The notes beneath the pieces were generated by a model that had not been told where the DNA came from, searched no databases, and saw nothing but the letters and a program-made list of their open reading frames with translations. A stretch of DNA of 64,000 bases, from positions 1 through 64,000 of the forward strand of contig JAOIYV010000003.1 of assembly GCA_028226735.1 (NCBI GenBank), written 5' to 3'. The position numbers were made by a program, and so were the translations under genes. Shown in pieces: positions 20,736 to 29,494 of the stretch; position 1 is the first letter of the stretch; each line of letters opens with the position of its first letter. This stretch comes from Candidatus Pelagibacter sp. (GTDB taxonomy: Bacteria; Pseudomonadota; Alphaproteobacteria; Pelagibacterales; Pelagibacteraceae).

Positions 20736-21286
20736 TGAGCATACTTAGTGATAGACAAATTAAGAAACTTGTTTTAGAAAAAAATATGATTAGTCCATTT
20801 GAAGAAAAAATGGTTTCAAATGGGATATCACATGGACTTGGAAGTTATGGATTTGATACTCGTGCAGGTACTGAATTTAAGGTTTTTACAAATATCAATA
20901 GTTCTATTGCTGATCCCAAAAACTTTTCTGAAGATAACTTCATAACCGTCAAGGGTGATAGTGTATTAATTCCTCCAAATTCATTTGCTCTTGCGAGTAG
21001 TGTTGAATATTTTAAAATGCCGAGAAACGTAACAGGTCTTGTTACTGCAAAGTCAACATACGCTAGAACAGGACTTGGAACCCCATCAAGTGTTCTGGAG
21101 GCTGGGTGGGAAGGTAATCTTGTGCTAGAGTTTGCAAATCATACAAACTTACCAATTAGACTATATGGAAATAGTGGAGCTGCTCAAATATTATTTTTTT
21201 CAGGAGAAGAATGTGAAGTTTCGTATGCTGATAGAAAAGGAAAATATCAAGGGCAAGTTGGCATCACATTAGCAAAATCAAAATAG
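20735..21286 (+). CDS. dcd: dCTP deaminase
   Basis: Deaminates dCTP to dUTP, a main route to dTTP in many bacteria. It shows the trimeric dUTPase-like fold with SYGFDTRAG, the nucleotide motif AKSTYARTGL and the catalytic Glu region VLEAGWEGNLVLEF. At 183 aa it fits monofunctional Dcd. It is coupled by stop-start overlap to the peptide gene before it and lies 4 bp upstream of murA. Confidence 0.94.
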   Translation: MSILSDRQIKKLVLEKNMISPFEEKMVSNGISHGLGSYGFDTRAGTEFKVFTNINSSIADPKNFSEDNFITVKGDSVLIPPNSFALASSVEYFKMPRNVTGLVTAKSTYARTGLGTPSSVLEAGWEGNLVLEFANHTNLPIRLYGNSGAAQILFFSGEECEVSYADRKGKYQGQVGITLAKSK

Positions 21287-21290
21287 AATT

Positions 21291-22541
21291 ATGAAAAAAT
21301 TAGAAGTCTTTGGAGCAGTGAAGCTCAAAGGTCAAGTTAAAGTGTCAGGATCTAAGAATGCTGCCCTACCTATATTAGCAGCAACATTGTTATCAAATAA
21401 AAAAATAACTTTAAAAAATCTTCCAAAAGTTAAAGATATTGAAACAATGGTATTATTATTAAAGTCTTTAGGTTCAACCATTGAAGGTAATAAAATATTA
21501 ACAATTAAAAATAGAAAACAAACAAAAACTTTTGCATCATACAGTCTAGTCAAAACTATGAGAGCAGGAATATTAGTTTTAGGACCTTTGCTTGCAAAAT
21601 TTGGTAAGGCAAAAGTATCTTTACCAGGAGGATGCGCAATTGGTACACGACCCGTAGACATTCATTTGCAAGCTTTATCAAAACTTGGTGTTAAGTATAA
21701 GATTATTCAAGGATATGTGCATGCAAATGCTCCTAAAGGATTAGTGGGTACAAAAATCAAATTCCCAAAAATTTCTGTAGGAGCAACTGAAAATTTGATT
21801 ATTGCAGGATGTTTAGCTAAAGGAAAAACAATATTATCAAATTGTGCAATTGAACCTGAAATAAAAGATCTTGTTAACTTTTTAGTAAAAATGGGATGTA
21901 ATATTAAGTGGATATCAAAAAGATCAATCAAGATAGAAGGCGTAAGTAATATTAATGAATTAAATTATCAAGTGATGCCAGATAGAATAGAGGCAGGAAC
22001 TTATCTAATAGCAGCAGCATTGACGGAGGGTAACCTAAAGATCAAAGGTATTAATCCAAAAATCATTAATACTGAAATTAATATTTTAAAAAAAATTGGT
22101 GCAAAAATAACACTAAAACAGAATGAGATTAAAATTCAGGGAAGTAAAAACATTAAAAATATAAATATTAGAACATCACCTTACCCAGGTTTTCCCACAG
22201 ATTTACAGGCGCAAATGATGGTATTACTGTGCAAGGCAAATAAGAAATCATATATTAGAGAGGAGATATTTGAAAATAGATTTATGCATGTTGCGGAATT
22301 GAATAGAATGGGTGCAAAGATTTCTATTAACGGAAATAAAGCAACAATAGAAGGAAATATTAAATTTGAAGGAGCAGAGTTAATGGCAACAGATTTAAGG
22401 GCTTCAGTTTCATTAATTCTTGCAGCACTTGCCTCTAAAGGAAGATCCCTAATCAATAGAATATATCATCTTGATAGAGGCTATGAAGGTATTGAAAAAA
22501 AATTGAATAAAATTGGAGCTAAAATTAAAAGAATTAATTAA
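21291..22541 (+). CDS. murA: UDP-N-acetylglucosamine 1-carboxyvinyltransferase
   Basis: First committed step of peptidoglycan synthesis, transferring enolpyruvate from PEP to UDP-GlcNAc; the target of fosfomycin. The substrate Lys lies in SGSKNAALPI. The catalytic loop is PGGCAIGTRPVDIH with the active Cys that fosfomycin alkylates in sensitive enzymes. PYPGFPTDLQAQ holds the conserved Asp. Length 416 aa. The stop overlaps the start of the DUF2948 gene. Confidence 0.96.
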   Translation: MKKLEVFGAVKLKGQVKVSGSKNAALPILAATLLSNKKITLKNLPKVKDIETMVLLLKSLGSTIEGNKILTIKNRKQTKTFASYSLVKTMRAGILVLGPLLAKFGKAKVSLPGGCAIGTRPVDIHLQALSKLGVKYKIIQGYVHANAPKGLVGTKIKFPKISVGATENLIIAGCLAKGKTILSNCAIEPEIKDLVNFLVKMGCNIKWISKRSIKIEGVSNINELNYQVMPDRIEAGTYLIAAALTEGNLKIKGINPKIINTEINILKKIGAKITLKQNEIKIQGSKNIKNINIRTSPYPGFPTDLQAQMMVLLCKANKKSYIREEIFENRFMHVAELNRMGAKISINGNKATIEGNIKFEGAELMATDLRASVSLILAALASKGRSLINRIYHLDRGYEGIEKKLNKIGAKIKRIN

Positions 22542-22936
22542 TGTCAAAAAGATATTTATCAAAAATTATTGCAACTGATAATGACGGTCTTCAAATGATT
22601 TCAGCCTGTTGTGCAGGTGCTGAAATTAAGGTTGAAAATATTAAGTATCTTAAAAATAATAAGGTATTTTTGTTATCATTTATAAGGTCTAAAATAGAGA
22701 CAGATGATAGTAAAAAAATAAACAGTATCTGCAAATTCGAATTTGTAGATCAAGTTAAGTCAAAAAATATAATACAAAATGATTTAATACAAAAACTGGA
22801 ACTTATTGCCATTGATTACCTAAAGAATAATAAAAATTATGAGATAAGCTTAATTTTTACAAATAATGCATATATAACTTTATCGACAGAGATAATTGAA
22901 GTAACTCTTGATGATCAAAGTGAAATTAATTTATGA
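22541..22936 (+). CDS. DUF2948 family protein
   Basis: A 131-aa soluble protein lying exactly between murA and hisD, the position of DUF2948 proteins across alphaproteobacteria. It starts with LSKIIATDNDGLQMISACCAGAEIKV, which fits the family's DxxGLxVISAxxQDA-like opening. There are no catalytic motifs. The function is unknown; it overlaps murA by 1 bp and hisD by 4 bp. Confidence 0.75.
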   Translation: MSKRYLSKIIATDNDGLQMISACCAGAEIKVENIKYLKNNKVFLLSFIRSKIETDDSKKINSICKFEFVDQVKSKNIIQNDLIQKLELIAIDYLKNNKNYEISLIFTNNAYITLSTEIIEVTLDDQSEINL

Positions 22937-24219
22937 TTAAAATTCTAGATTGTAACAATAAAAATTTTGATAAATCTTTAGATAAATTATTATCCAAAAG
23001 AAAAGATAAAATTCAGTTAAATTCTATGTCAGTTACCAAAATTATAAAAGATGTAAAAAAAAATGGAGATAAAGCAATATTAAAATATGAAAGAAAATTT
23101 AATAAAAATAATATAATCATTCCGAATTCTAAAAAAATAGATAAATCTATCAGGTCTCTTGATGAAAAAGTTAAAAAAGCAATAGATCTTGCATATAACA
23201 GAATCTATAAGTTTCATTCTTTGCAGAAATTTAAGAATATTTCTTATACAGATAAACTTAAAAATAAATTAGATTATAAATATATTCCAATTGCATCAGT
23301 GGCAATTTATGTTCCAGGTTCAACAGTTTCATATCCGTCTAGTGTTTTAATGAATGCTATTCCTGCTCTAGTTGCTGGTGTTAAAAGAATAGTGATGATT
23401 AATCCAGGTCAAAAAGGAATACAAAACCCGGCAGTATTATATGCAGCAAGAAAATCTAAAATAAAAGAGATTTATTCTATTGGAGGTCCATCAGCAATCG
23501 CTGCAGTCGCATATGGTACAAAAAAAATAAAAAAAGTTGATAAAATAGTCGGACCAGGAAATTTATATGTTGCTGCTGCTAAAAAAGAGGTTTTTGGAGA
23601 TGTTGGAGTTGAAGGCATGACCGCCGGTCCATCGGAGGTAACAATTGTTTGTGATAAATACTCAAACGCAGAATGGGTAGCAAGCGACCTTATTGGACAG
23701 GCTGAACATGACAATCTCGCTCAATGTATTTTAATTTCTAAAAATATGAGTATTCTTAAAAAAGTTAATGTAGAAATTACTAAACAATTAAAAAAATTGC
23801 CACGAGCTTCGATTGCGAGAAGTAGCATTTCAAATAATGGTATTTTAATATACATTTCATCGGACAAAAAAATTGTTCAAATAGTAAATAAAATTGCACC
23901 AGAACACTTAGAACTGAACATTAAAAACTATAAAAAAATATCTGCAGAAATTAAAAATTCAGGATCAATTTGCTTAGGAAAGTATGCAGTAATGGCGATG
24001 ACTGATTATAATGTAGGATCTAATCATGTGTTGCCTACCAATTCATCATCAAGATATTCAAGTGGAGTAAGTGTCAATGAATTTTATAAAAGAATTTCAT
24101 ATATAAACCTATCAAAAAAAGGGATTGAAACCCTTGGTCCATCAGTTATAACACTTGCAAACTATGAAGGTTTAGTGGGACATGCTAGATCAGTAGAAAA
24201 AAGAATTAGGAGAAAATAA
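22933..24219 (+). CDS. hisD: Histidinol dehydrogenase
   Basis: Last two steps of histidine synthesis, oxidising histidinol to histidine with NAD and Zn. Landmarks are [33 protein letters not shown], the zinc/catalytic region DLIGQAEHD, and APEHLEL with the general base. Length 428 aa. It lies in the murA-DUF2948-hisD-infA block, away from hisZ-hisG, which are 2.3 kb downstream. Confidence 0.96.
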   Translation: MIKILDCNNKNFDKSLDKLLSKRKDKIQLNSMSVTKIIKDVKKNGDKAILKYERKFNKNNIIIPNSKKIDKSIRSLDEKVKKAIDLAYNRIYKFHSLQKFKNISYTDKLKNKLDYKYIPIASVAIYVPGSTVSYPSSVLMNAIPALVAGVKRIVMINPGQKGIQNPAVLYAARKSKIKEIYSIGGPSAIAAVAYGTKKIKKVDKIVGPGNLYVAAAKKEVFGDVGVEGMTAGPSEVTIVCDKYSNAEWVASDLIGQAEHDNLAQCILISKNMSILKKVNVEITKQLKKLPRASIARSSISNNGILIYISSDKKIVQIVNKIAPEHLELNIKNYKKISAEIKNSGSICLGKYAVMAMTDYNVGSNHVLPTNSSSRYSSGVSVNEFYKRISYINLSKKGIETLGPSVITLANYEGLVGHARSVEKRIRRK

Positions 24220-24221
24220 AT

Positions 24222-24437
24222 TTGTCAAAACAAGAAACGTTGTCTTTTTCTGGAGTTGTTGAAGATCTATTACCAAATGCAATGTTCAGAGTTAAGTTAG
24301 AAAACGGTCATATTGTTACGGCCCATGCGGCAGGTAAACTTAGGAAGAACCGGATTCGCGTTTTGCAAGGAGACAAGGTTCAAGTGGAGATGACTCCATA
24401 CGATTTGACAAAAGGAAGAATTACTTTTAGAGGGTAA
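24222..24437 (+). CDS. infA: Translation initiation factor IF-1 (TTG start)
   Basis: A 71-aa single OB-fold protein with [20 protein letters not shown], the [18 protein letters not shown] core and the [18 protein letters not shown] ending, all typical of IF-1. The start is TTG at 24222, two bases after hisD; no in-frame ATG gives the full fold. IF-1 helps IF-3 and IF-2 position the initiator tRNA. The tRNA-Phe gene begins six bases after its stop. Confidence 0.96.
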   Translation: MSKQETLSFSGVVEDLLPNAMFRVKLENGHIVTAHAAGKLRKNRIRVLQGDKVQVEMTPYDLTKGRITFRG

Positions 24438-24443
24438 ATAAAT

Positions 24444-24518
24444 GCCTCGGTAGCTCAGGAGTAGAGCAGAGCCCTGAAAAGGCTTGTGTCGCATGTGCGA
24501 ATCATGCTCGAGGCACCA
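24444..24518 (+). tRNA. tRNA-Phe (GAA)
   Basis: A 75-nt cloverleaf. The acceptor stem GCCTCGG pairs with TCGAGGC (one G-U at position 7), discriminator A, and the encoded CCA is at 24516-24518. The anticodon stem GAGCC/GGCTT encloses the loop CTGAAAA, giving anticodon GAA. The D-arm contains TAGCTCAGGAGTAGAGC and the T-loop GCGAATC, here in a slightly atypical GTGCGAATCATGC arm. It follows infA directly. Confidence 0.95.
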
Positions 24519-24609
24519 CATTTTTAGATAATAAAAAATCCAAATTACTATTGAAAAGAACCAAAAAATAAAATAATTTTTTTATAAATATAATAAAAAG
24601 TGAGAAAAA

Positions 24610-24822
24610 ATGAGTACATTAAAAGGTAAAATAAAATGGTATAATGGTAAAAAAGGTTTTGGTTTCATCGAAAGAGATGACAAAGAAAAAGATGCATTCG
24701 TTCATGCGTCTGCAGTCAAAGCTGCCGGAATGCGTTTTTTAAATGAAGGTGATAAATTAGAATTTGAGCTTGAAGATGGTCCAAAAGGCCCTTCAGCGGT
24801 TAATTTAAAAAAAATAGATTAA
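24610..24822 (+). CDS. Cold-shock domain protein (CspA family)
   Basis: A 70-aa single cold-shock domain binding single-stranded nucleic acid. RNP1 is KGFGFIER and RNP2 is DAFVHASAV; the start GKIKWYNGKKGFGF is typical. Alphaproteobacteria carry several such genes, so no paralogue number is given. A GTGAGAAAAA leader precedes the ATG. The gene stands alone between tRNA-Phe and a 232-bp spacer. Confidence 0.94.
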   Translation: MSTLKGKIKWYNGKKGFGFIERDDKEKDAFVHASAVKAAGMRFLNEGDKLEFELEDGPKGPSAVNLKKID

Positions 24823-25054
24823 TTTCCTAATAATTTCAAATTTAATAAGACTGTTAAAAAGACCAAGAGGTATAACCTCCACAAATTTTAAACTTGAATA
24901 ACTTTCTAAAATGTCTAAAAGACAGCAAATGATTATAAATATTACATATAGAAAAACTTCAAAAAGTACTCATAGAGTTTGTTTCCATAGCCTATAGGCT
25001 ATTTATTTATAATATAATTTTAAATCCACCAAAAATAATATAAAAACAAGGAAT
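24823..25054. other. Non-coding spacer between csp and tRNA-His
   Basis: A 232-bp stretch, long for this genome, without a convincing gene; the best frame is a 28-codon ATG frame at 24911 with no family features. It holds a small hairpin GAGGT-ATA-ACCTC (24867-24879), whose arms resemble a Shine-Dalgarno sequence and its complement, and the palindrome listed separately. It may contain the end of the csp transcript, a small RNA or just the tRNA-His promoter. Confidence 0.4.
24987..25002. terminator. 16-bp perfect palindrome, possible terminator
   Basis: ATAGCCTATAGGCTAT is fully self-complementary and is followed by the T-rich TTATTTATAATATAATTTT. It could end the csp transcript. The stem is short and A/T-rich and the T-run is interrupted, so a protein-binding site is an alternative. 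Confidence 0.4.
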
Positions 25055-25129
25055 GCCTGCGTAGTATAACGGTTAGTACGATAGTTTGTGGAACTATAGG
25101 ATTTGGTTCGATTCCAAGCGCGGGTACCA
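25055..25129 (+). tRNA. tRNA-His (GTG) with A73 and no encoded G-1
   Basis: A 75-nt cloverleaf. The acceptor stem GCCTGCG pairs with CGCGGGT (G1-U72 and one further G-U), the discriminator is A at 25126 and CCA is encoded at 25127-25129. The anticodon stem ATAGT/ACTAT encloses TTGTGGA, anticodon GTG. The base before the acceptor stem is T, so the usual G-1:C73 identity pair of tRNA-His is absent. That is the known feature of a large alphaproteobacterial group whose HisRS is divergent. hisS starts six bases downstream. Confidence 0.95.
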
Positions 25130-25134
25130 AAAAA

Positions 25135-26532
25135 ATGAATAAAGAAAATAAATTAATCCCTGGGTTACCCTCAGGGTTCGAAGATAGATGGAATAAGAAA
25201 TTAATTCTCAAGAAAAAGTTAATTAATATTATTGAAGCAAATTTTGTAAAATTTGGTTTTGAACCGCTTGAAACTCCATCTTTTGAAATCAGTGAAAATA
25301 TAGGATCATTTCTTGCAGATGATGATAATAATCCTATGTCTGACGTATTCTCATTTAAAGATGGTGAAAAAAATATTACTCTTCGATATGATTTATCAAG
25401 TCCATTAGCTAGATTTGTTGCTCAAAACAATCAAGAATTACCCTTACCTTACAAAAGATATCAAATGGGCGATGTTTGGAGAAACGAAAAAGCAGGTAAT
25501 GCTCGTTATAGAAGCTTTTTACAATGTGACGCTGATATAGTTGGTAATGTTAATCCTGCTCAAGCAAATGCTGAACTTTGTAATTTAATTGCAAGTACAC
25601 TTCTTGCCTGTGGTTTAAAAAAAGATCAGTTCGTTGTTAACATTAGTAATAGAAAAATTGTTCAAGGTTTAATTGAAGACCTTAAAATATCTGAAGACAA
25701 AAAGATAAAGGTTATGAGAGCAATAGATAAACTGGATAAGCCTGGGTTTGGTTTAAGAGGAGTTGAAGATTTATTAAAAAAAGAAAGAGTAGATACAAGT
25801 GGAGCGGTTACAAAAGGTGCTGATTTAACTGATGATCAAGCTTCACAAATAATCAATTTCTTAAAAGTAAAAGATTTAAAAGAATTAAAAGAAAATTTAA
25901 AAAATCCTTTATCTCAAGAAGGAATTAAAGAATTAGAAGATTTATTAGAAATAGCAAGTTATGGAGATTATTTAGATCAAATAAAGACAAACTTTACAAT
26001 TGTAAGAGGGCTTGCTTATTATGATGGGTTTTGTGTTGAAACCAATTTAAATTTCAAAGCCACAAATAATAAAGGTAAAGAAGTTGATATAGGAAGTATT
26101 TGTTCAGGTGGACAATATAATAAATTAATTTCAAGATTTAAGGGAGTTGATATACCTGGAACTGGAATGAGTATTGGTGTTGACCGATTATTATTTGCAA
26201 TGATGCAACTTGATCAAATTGAAGTGGATGAGAAGAAACCAGCCATTATTTGTGTAATGGATGAAAAGTATTTAAAAAATTATTATGAGATTTTAAAAGT
26301 TTTAAGAGACAATAATATTAACTCTGAAATATTTTTAGATAGTAAAAAAAATCTAGGCAAACAGTTAACGTACGCGAATAAAAAACAATGCCCCATAGCT
26401 GTTATTTGCGGTGAAAATGAATTCAAAGATAATACGATTACTTTAAAAAACCTTTTAGGAGTTAAAGGTGAAAACAATCAAATAACATTCCCAAAAGAAA
26501 ATTTAATTGATGAAATCAAAAAATTTATCTGA
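25135..26532 (+). CDS. hisS: Histidyl-tRNA synthetase, alphaproteobacterial divergent type
   Basis: A 465-aa class II synthetase. Motif 2 reads MGDVWRNEKAGNARYRSFLQCDAD and the histidine-binding motif is RGLAYYDGFCVE instead of the common bacterial RGLDYYNRTVFE. Motif 3 is GTGMSIGVDRL. The QCD after motif 2 resembles eukaryotic-like HisRS. This is the HisRS type that co-occurs with tRNA-His lacking G-1:C73, and the tRNA lies directly upstream. hisZ overlaps its end by 23 bp. Confidence 0.95.
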   Translation: MNKENKLIPGLPSGFEDRWNKKLILKKKLINIIEANFVKFGFEPLETPSFEISENIGSFLADDDNNPMSDVFSFKDGEKNITLRYDLSSPLARFVAQNNQELPLPYKRYQMGDVWRNEKAGNARYRSFLQCDADIVGNVNPAQANAELCNLIASTLLACGLKKDQFVVNISNRKIVQGLIEDLKISEDKKIKVMRAIDKLDKPGFGLRGVEDLLKKERVDTSGAVTKGADLTDDQASQIINFLKVKDLKELKENLKNPLSQEGIKELEDLLEIASYGDYLDQIKTNFTIVRGLAYYDGFCVETNLNFKATNNKGKEVDIGSICSGGQYNKLISRFKGVDIPGTGMSIGVDRLLFAMMQLDQIEVDEKKPAIICVMDEKYLKNYYEILKVLRDNNINSEIFLDSKKNLGKQLTYANKKQCPIAVICGENEFKDNTITLKNLLGVKGENNQITFPKENLIDEIKKFI

Positions 26533-27562
26533 AAAAATCCTTAGATCAGTTAAATCTAAAGGGTTTAAATATATTGATTTACCTTCAGTAATTGAAGCTA
26601 ATCATATTGTTCAACGATCTGGAGAGAATTTTAGAAAGTTTATTTTTTCTTTTACCGATCAAAATGGTAGTGAACTTTGCCTAAGACCTGATCTTACAAT
26701 AGCATCATGTTTAAGGTACTTAGAAAATAATCTTAAAGGAAAAGAGAAAATATTTTATAACGGTCAGGCTTATAGAAAATCAAATAACAAAAAAGACTCT
26801 ATTATTAGAGACCAGGTTGGCTTTGAGATCATTGGCTCTAAAGATGAAAAAAAAGATGATAAGGAAATTATTATTACAGCCTTAAAATCTCTATCTAATT
26901 TACAATATTCATCAGGAACTTTAAAAATTGGTAACGTTGAGATTTTCAATTTATTAACTTTAAAACTAGATATTCCAAAAAGATGGAAGTTAAGGCTTTC
27001 AAGACACTTTTGGAGAGAAGAATACTTCAATGATTTATTAAAAAGGTTAGAGTCAAACTCTGATGTAGACCCAACAATTGTTGAAGTTGATAAAAAGAGA
27101 TATCAAAAAATGCTAAAAGATAAACAGCAAACAGTAGTTGCTGGACGATCAATTGAGGAAATCTTAAAGAGATTTGATAATAAGATTAAAGATCCAAGAA
27201 GAGCCAGTAGAGGCAAAAATGTTTCAAAAATTATTAAAGAGTTTTTGAAAATTAATTGTCCAATAGGCCAAGCAGCCGAAAAACTTAATATCTTTTTTAA
27301 AAAAAATAAAATTAACCTAGTTGTGGATCAAAAATATTTTCCAACCTCATTAAATAAAATTCAAAAATTAAATGTAGAGTTCTCGGCGTCTTTTGGGCGT
27401 CAATTAGAATATTATACAGGCATGGTATTTAAAATTGACATTAAATCTAAATCCAAAAATATTAATGTAATCAACGGTGGACGGTACGACAAACTAATTT
27501 CAGATCTTGGATCTAAAAAACAAGTTCCAGCAGTAGGAGCTGCTTTAAATTTAAACTGCTGA
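26510..27562 (+). CDS. hisZ: ATP phosphoribosyltransferase regulatory subunit
   Basis: A HisRS-like protein without aminoacylation function that activates the short form of HisG. It shows the class II core in LCLRPDLTIASCLRYL and FYNGQAYR, and the C-terminal ASFGRQLEYYTGMVFKI and NGGRYDKL. It lacks a complete HisRS anticodon-binding domain. Start at the ATG at 26510; a TTG one codon upstream is also possible. It overlaps hisS by 23 bp and hisG by 1 bp, so it is clearly co-translated. Confidence 0.93.
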   Translation: MKSKNLSEKILRSVKSKGFKYIDLPSVIEANHIVQRSGENFRKFIFSFTDQNGSELCLRPDLTIASCLRYLENNLKGKEKIFYNGQAYRKSNNKKDSIIRDQVGFEIIGSKDEKKDDKEIIITALKSLSNLQYSSGTLKIGNVEIFNLLTLKLDIPKRWKLRLSRHFWREEYFNDLLKRLESNSDVDPTIVEVDKKRYQKMLKDKQQTVVAGRSIEEILKRFDNKIKDPRRASRGKNVSKIIKEFLKINCPIGQAAEKLNIFFKKNKINLVVDQKYFPTSLNKIQKLNVEFSASFGRQLEYYTGMVFKIDIKSKSKNINVINGGRYDKLISDLGSKKQVPAVGAALNLNC

Positions 27563-28251
27563 TGACAAAAAATATTATTAATATTGGAATTCCCAGCAAA
27601 GGTCGTCTTAGAAAAGATATTTTAAAAATATTTAAAAAGAATAAATTAAATTTAGTTTCAGAAAGAGGTGAAAGAGATTTATTAGGATCTATTAAAAACT
27701 TAAATAATGTTAAAGTATTATATCTTCATGCAAGAGAAATAGTTGAAAGACTTGGAGATGGCTCTTTAGATCTTGGCTTTTCTGGATATGATTTATTAAA
27801 AGAAAGTGAAGTTAATATTCAAAAGAAGATAAGCGTTGTTAAGAATTATGGATTTGGTAACGCAACATTAGTTGTTGCTATTCCAGATCCTTGGATTGAT
27901 GTTCAAACAGTTGCTGATTTAGAAGAAATTGCTTTTGAATTTAAAGATAAAAAGAAAAAAAGATTAAGAGTGGCAACAAAATATCCCAATTTAACTAGGG
28001 AGTTTTTATTTTCAAAAGGTGTTACTCAGTTTAAGTTGATTAGCAGTTTAGGTGCAACCGAAGCTTATCCTTTCACAGGTTCGTCTGAAATTATAACTGA
28101 TATTACCTCAACAGGTGAAACCCTAAGAGCGAATAACCTTAGAATTCTCAAAGATGGAGAAATCTTAAAGTCAGAGGCCTGTATGATGGCTTCAAAACCT
28201 TCTTTAAAAAATAGTTTGGTTAAAAAACTAGTTAAGTTACTTTCTAAGTAA
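27562..28251 (+). CDS. hisG: ATP phosphoribosyltransferase, short HisZ-dependent form
   Basis: First step of histidine synthesis. The 229-aa length lacks the C-terminal ACT-like regulatory domain of long HisG, matching the hisZ gene just upstream (TGATG overlap). Visible are GIPSKGRLRKD, GDGSLDLGFSGYDLL, RVATKYPNLTREF and the PRPP-site region DITSTGETLRANNL. Feedback control should act through HisZ. The last 15 bp overlap a small minus-strand frame. Confidence 0.95.
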   Translation: MTKNIINIGIPSKGRLRKDILKIFKKNKLNLVSERGERDLLGSIKNLNNVKVLYLHAREIVERLGDGSLDLGFSGYDLLKESEVNIQKKISVVKNYGFGNATLVVAIPDPWIDVQTVADLEEIAFEFKDKKKKRLRVATKYPNLTREFLFSKGVTQFKLISSLGATEAYPFTGSSEIITDITSTGETLRANNLRILKDGEILKSEACMMASKPSLKNSLVKKLVKLLSK

Positions 28252-28368
28252 AGTATCTTTTACATAGATTAAAATAATCTTAATAATATCAAGGTTTCTA
28301 AGTACAGCATAAGCTGCAACAATAGCTCCTAAAATAAGTATTATTTTTAGTATTAAGATTAATTCCAT
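28237..28368 (-). CDS. Possible 43-aa single-span membrane peptide
   Basis: A short frame, ATG at 28368 to TAA at 28237, in the 305-bp gap after hisG. The product begins MELILILKIILILGAIVAAY, a hydrophobic helix, then has a basic amphipathic tail ending VKDTLLRK. Small single-span peptides of this kind are common and hard to confirm. It overlaps the hisG end by 15 bp on the opposite strand. No family is recognised. Confidence 0.4.
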   Translation of the reverse strand: MELILILKIILILGAIVAAYAVLRNLDIIKIILIYVKDTLLRK

Positions 28369-28372
28369 TATT

Positions 28373-28501
28373 TTATTTTTTATTCTTCGTTTCTAACCAC
28401 TCTTGATACCTAAGTGAACCTCTAAATGCATCAGTACGACCTTTCCAATACATCTTATTATCACCTTTAGATTTCTTAAAATAACCCATCATTTGCTTCA
28501 T
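28373..28501 (-). CDS. Possible 42-aa soluble protein downstream of exported protein gene
   Basis: From ATG 28501 to TAA 28373 it encodes MKQMMGYFKKSKGDNKMYWK followed by GRTDAFRGSLRYQEWLETKNKK. The Trp/Tyr/Arg-rich composition looks like real protein rather than noise in an A/T-rich spacer. The same frame is open back to the stop codon of the upstream exported-protein gene at 28556, so the true start could be an unusual codon earlier. Function unknown. Confidence 0.45.
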   Translation of the reverse strand: MKQMMGYFKKSKGDNKMYWKGRTDAFRGSLRYQEWLETKNKK

Positions 28502-28555
28502 TGTAAGGCCATTATTTTTTGGTTCTACTGATTTTTTTTCAATTTTTTCAAGGTA

Positions 28556-28933
28556 TTATTCTATATAGCCTGATTCAGCGTCACAAGTATAATGCTCTAA
28601 GAACTTTTTATTTTTATAATCATATTTTGACATTGTCATAGTTGGTTTTGTATCTCCTGCAAATATAATCATTTGAAAACCCAATTCATAATCTGCAAAT
28701 CTTGCAGTTACTTGATTTTCACTTATGTCTAGTTTATTAGCTTCAATCATTACAAATTTACCCTTCTCTTTATCAAAGTGTTGAAGTCCTACTGCTTGTA
28801 ATGTGAATTTCAAAGGATCATGTTTTCTTCCAATGATTAATGATTTCATATTGAAACATGATATTTTCAATCCTTGATCAGCGTTTGAAATTGTTGGCAA
28901 AAAAATTAAAAATATTAATAATATTCTGATCAT
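28556..28933 (-). CDS. Small exported protein, unknown function
   Basis: A 125-aa protein with a clear signal peptide (MIRILLIFLIFLPTISNADQ, cleavage probably after NA-D). Two cysteines remain after cleavage (in ISCFNMK and HYTCDAE), compatible with a disulfide in the periplasm. No domain is recognised. It starts exactly one base after the stop of the 186-aa exported protein, so the two are almost certainly co-expressed and may act together. Confidence 0.65.
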   Translation of the reverse strand: MIRILLIFLIFLPTISNADQGLKISCFNMKSLIIGRKHDPLKFTLQAVGLQHFDKEKGKFVMIEANKLDISENQVTARFADYELGFQMIIFAGDTKPTMTMSKYDYKNKKFLEHYTCDAESGYIE

Positions 28934-29494
28934 TTAACTATCCAAATCGTTGATTGTTTTACAAAGTTTGCTAGCTTCTAATACAGATGGAACAAGTTTA
29001 TCTAACTTCCAGTTATTTGTAGTAATATCGAAATATTTTGCAGCTTTAAAATCAATACCATCTACTATTTCAATTTCATACTTTTGAAATTCATCATAAA
29101 ACTCTTTGAGAAAATAAACATATTCCTTAATAGGATAAGCACCTAAGCTAAGATGAACTCGGTAGCCCATTAAAAAAGGAGCTATATCTTGAACTGATGC
29201 TGTTATATCCTCACCATTTATCTTAATTGGAATATTCTTATTCAATAATTGTTTAATATCCCCAGGTTTCTCATAAGTATAAACTGTAAATGTATTATAT
29301 ACTTTTGCACAATCATCCTGAGCTCTAATCCAAAAATTTAAATTATCACCATGTGTAACTTCTCCACTTACACGAGCAAAAGATAATGTTTCATATCTAT
29401 CTATAGTCCACTCTTCTTCAGCTTGAGCTTGATAAACAAAAACTAAAAGAAATATAAATAAATGTAATGAAATAAAGATAAAAAAACGCTTCAT
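28934..29494 (-). CDS. Exported protein, unknown function
   Basis: A 186-aa protein with a signal peptide (MKRFFIFISLHLFIFLLVFV, then YQAQA-EEEW as cleavage region). The mature part is mixed alpha/beta and has two Cys (DDCAKVY and SKLCKTI). I recognise no family. An AAGGAG Shine-Dalgarno eight bases before the ATG is stronger than most in this window and fixes the start. It leads a two-gene exported-protein unit. Confidence 0.68.
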   Translation of the reverse strand: MKRFFIFISLHLFIFLLVFVYQAQAEEEWTIDRYETLSFARVSGEVTHGDNLNFWIRAQDDCAKVYNTFTVYTYEKPGDIKQLLNKNIPIKINGEDITASVQDIAPFLMGYRVHLSLGAYPIKEYVYFLKEFYDEFQKYEIEIVDGIDFKAAKYFDITTNNWKLDKLVPSVLEASKLCKTINDLDS

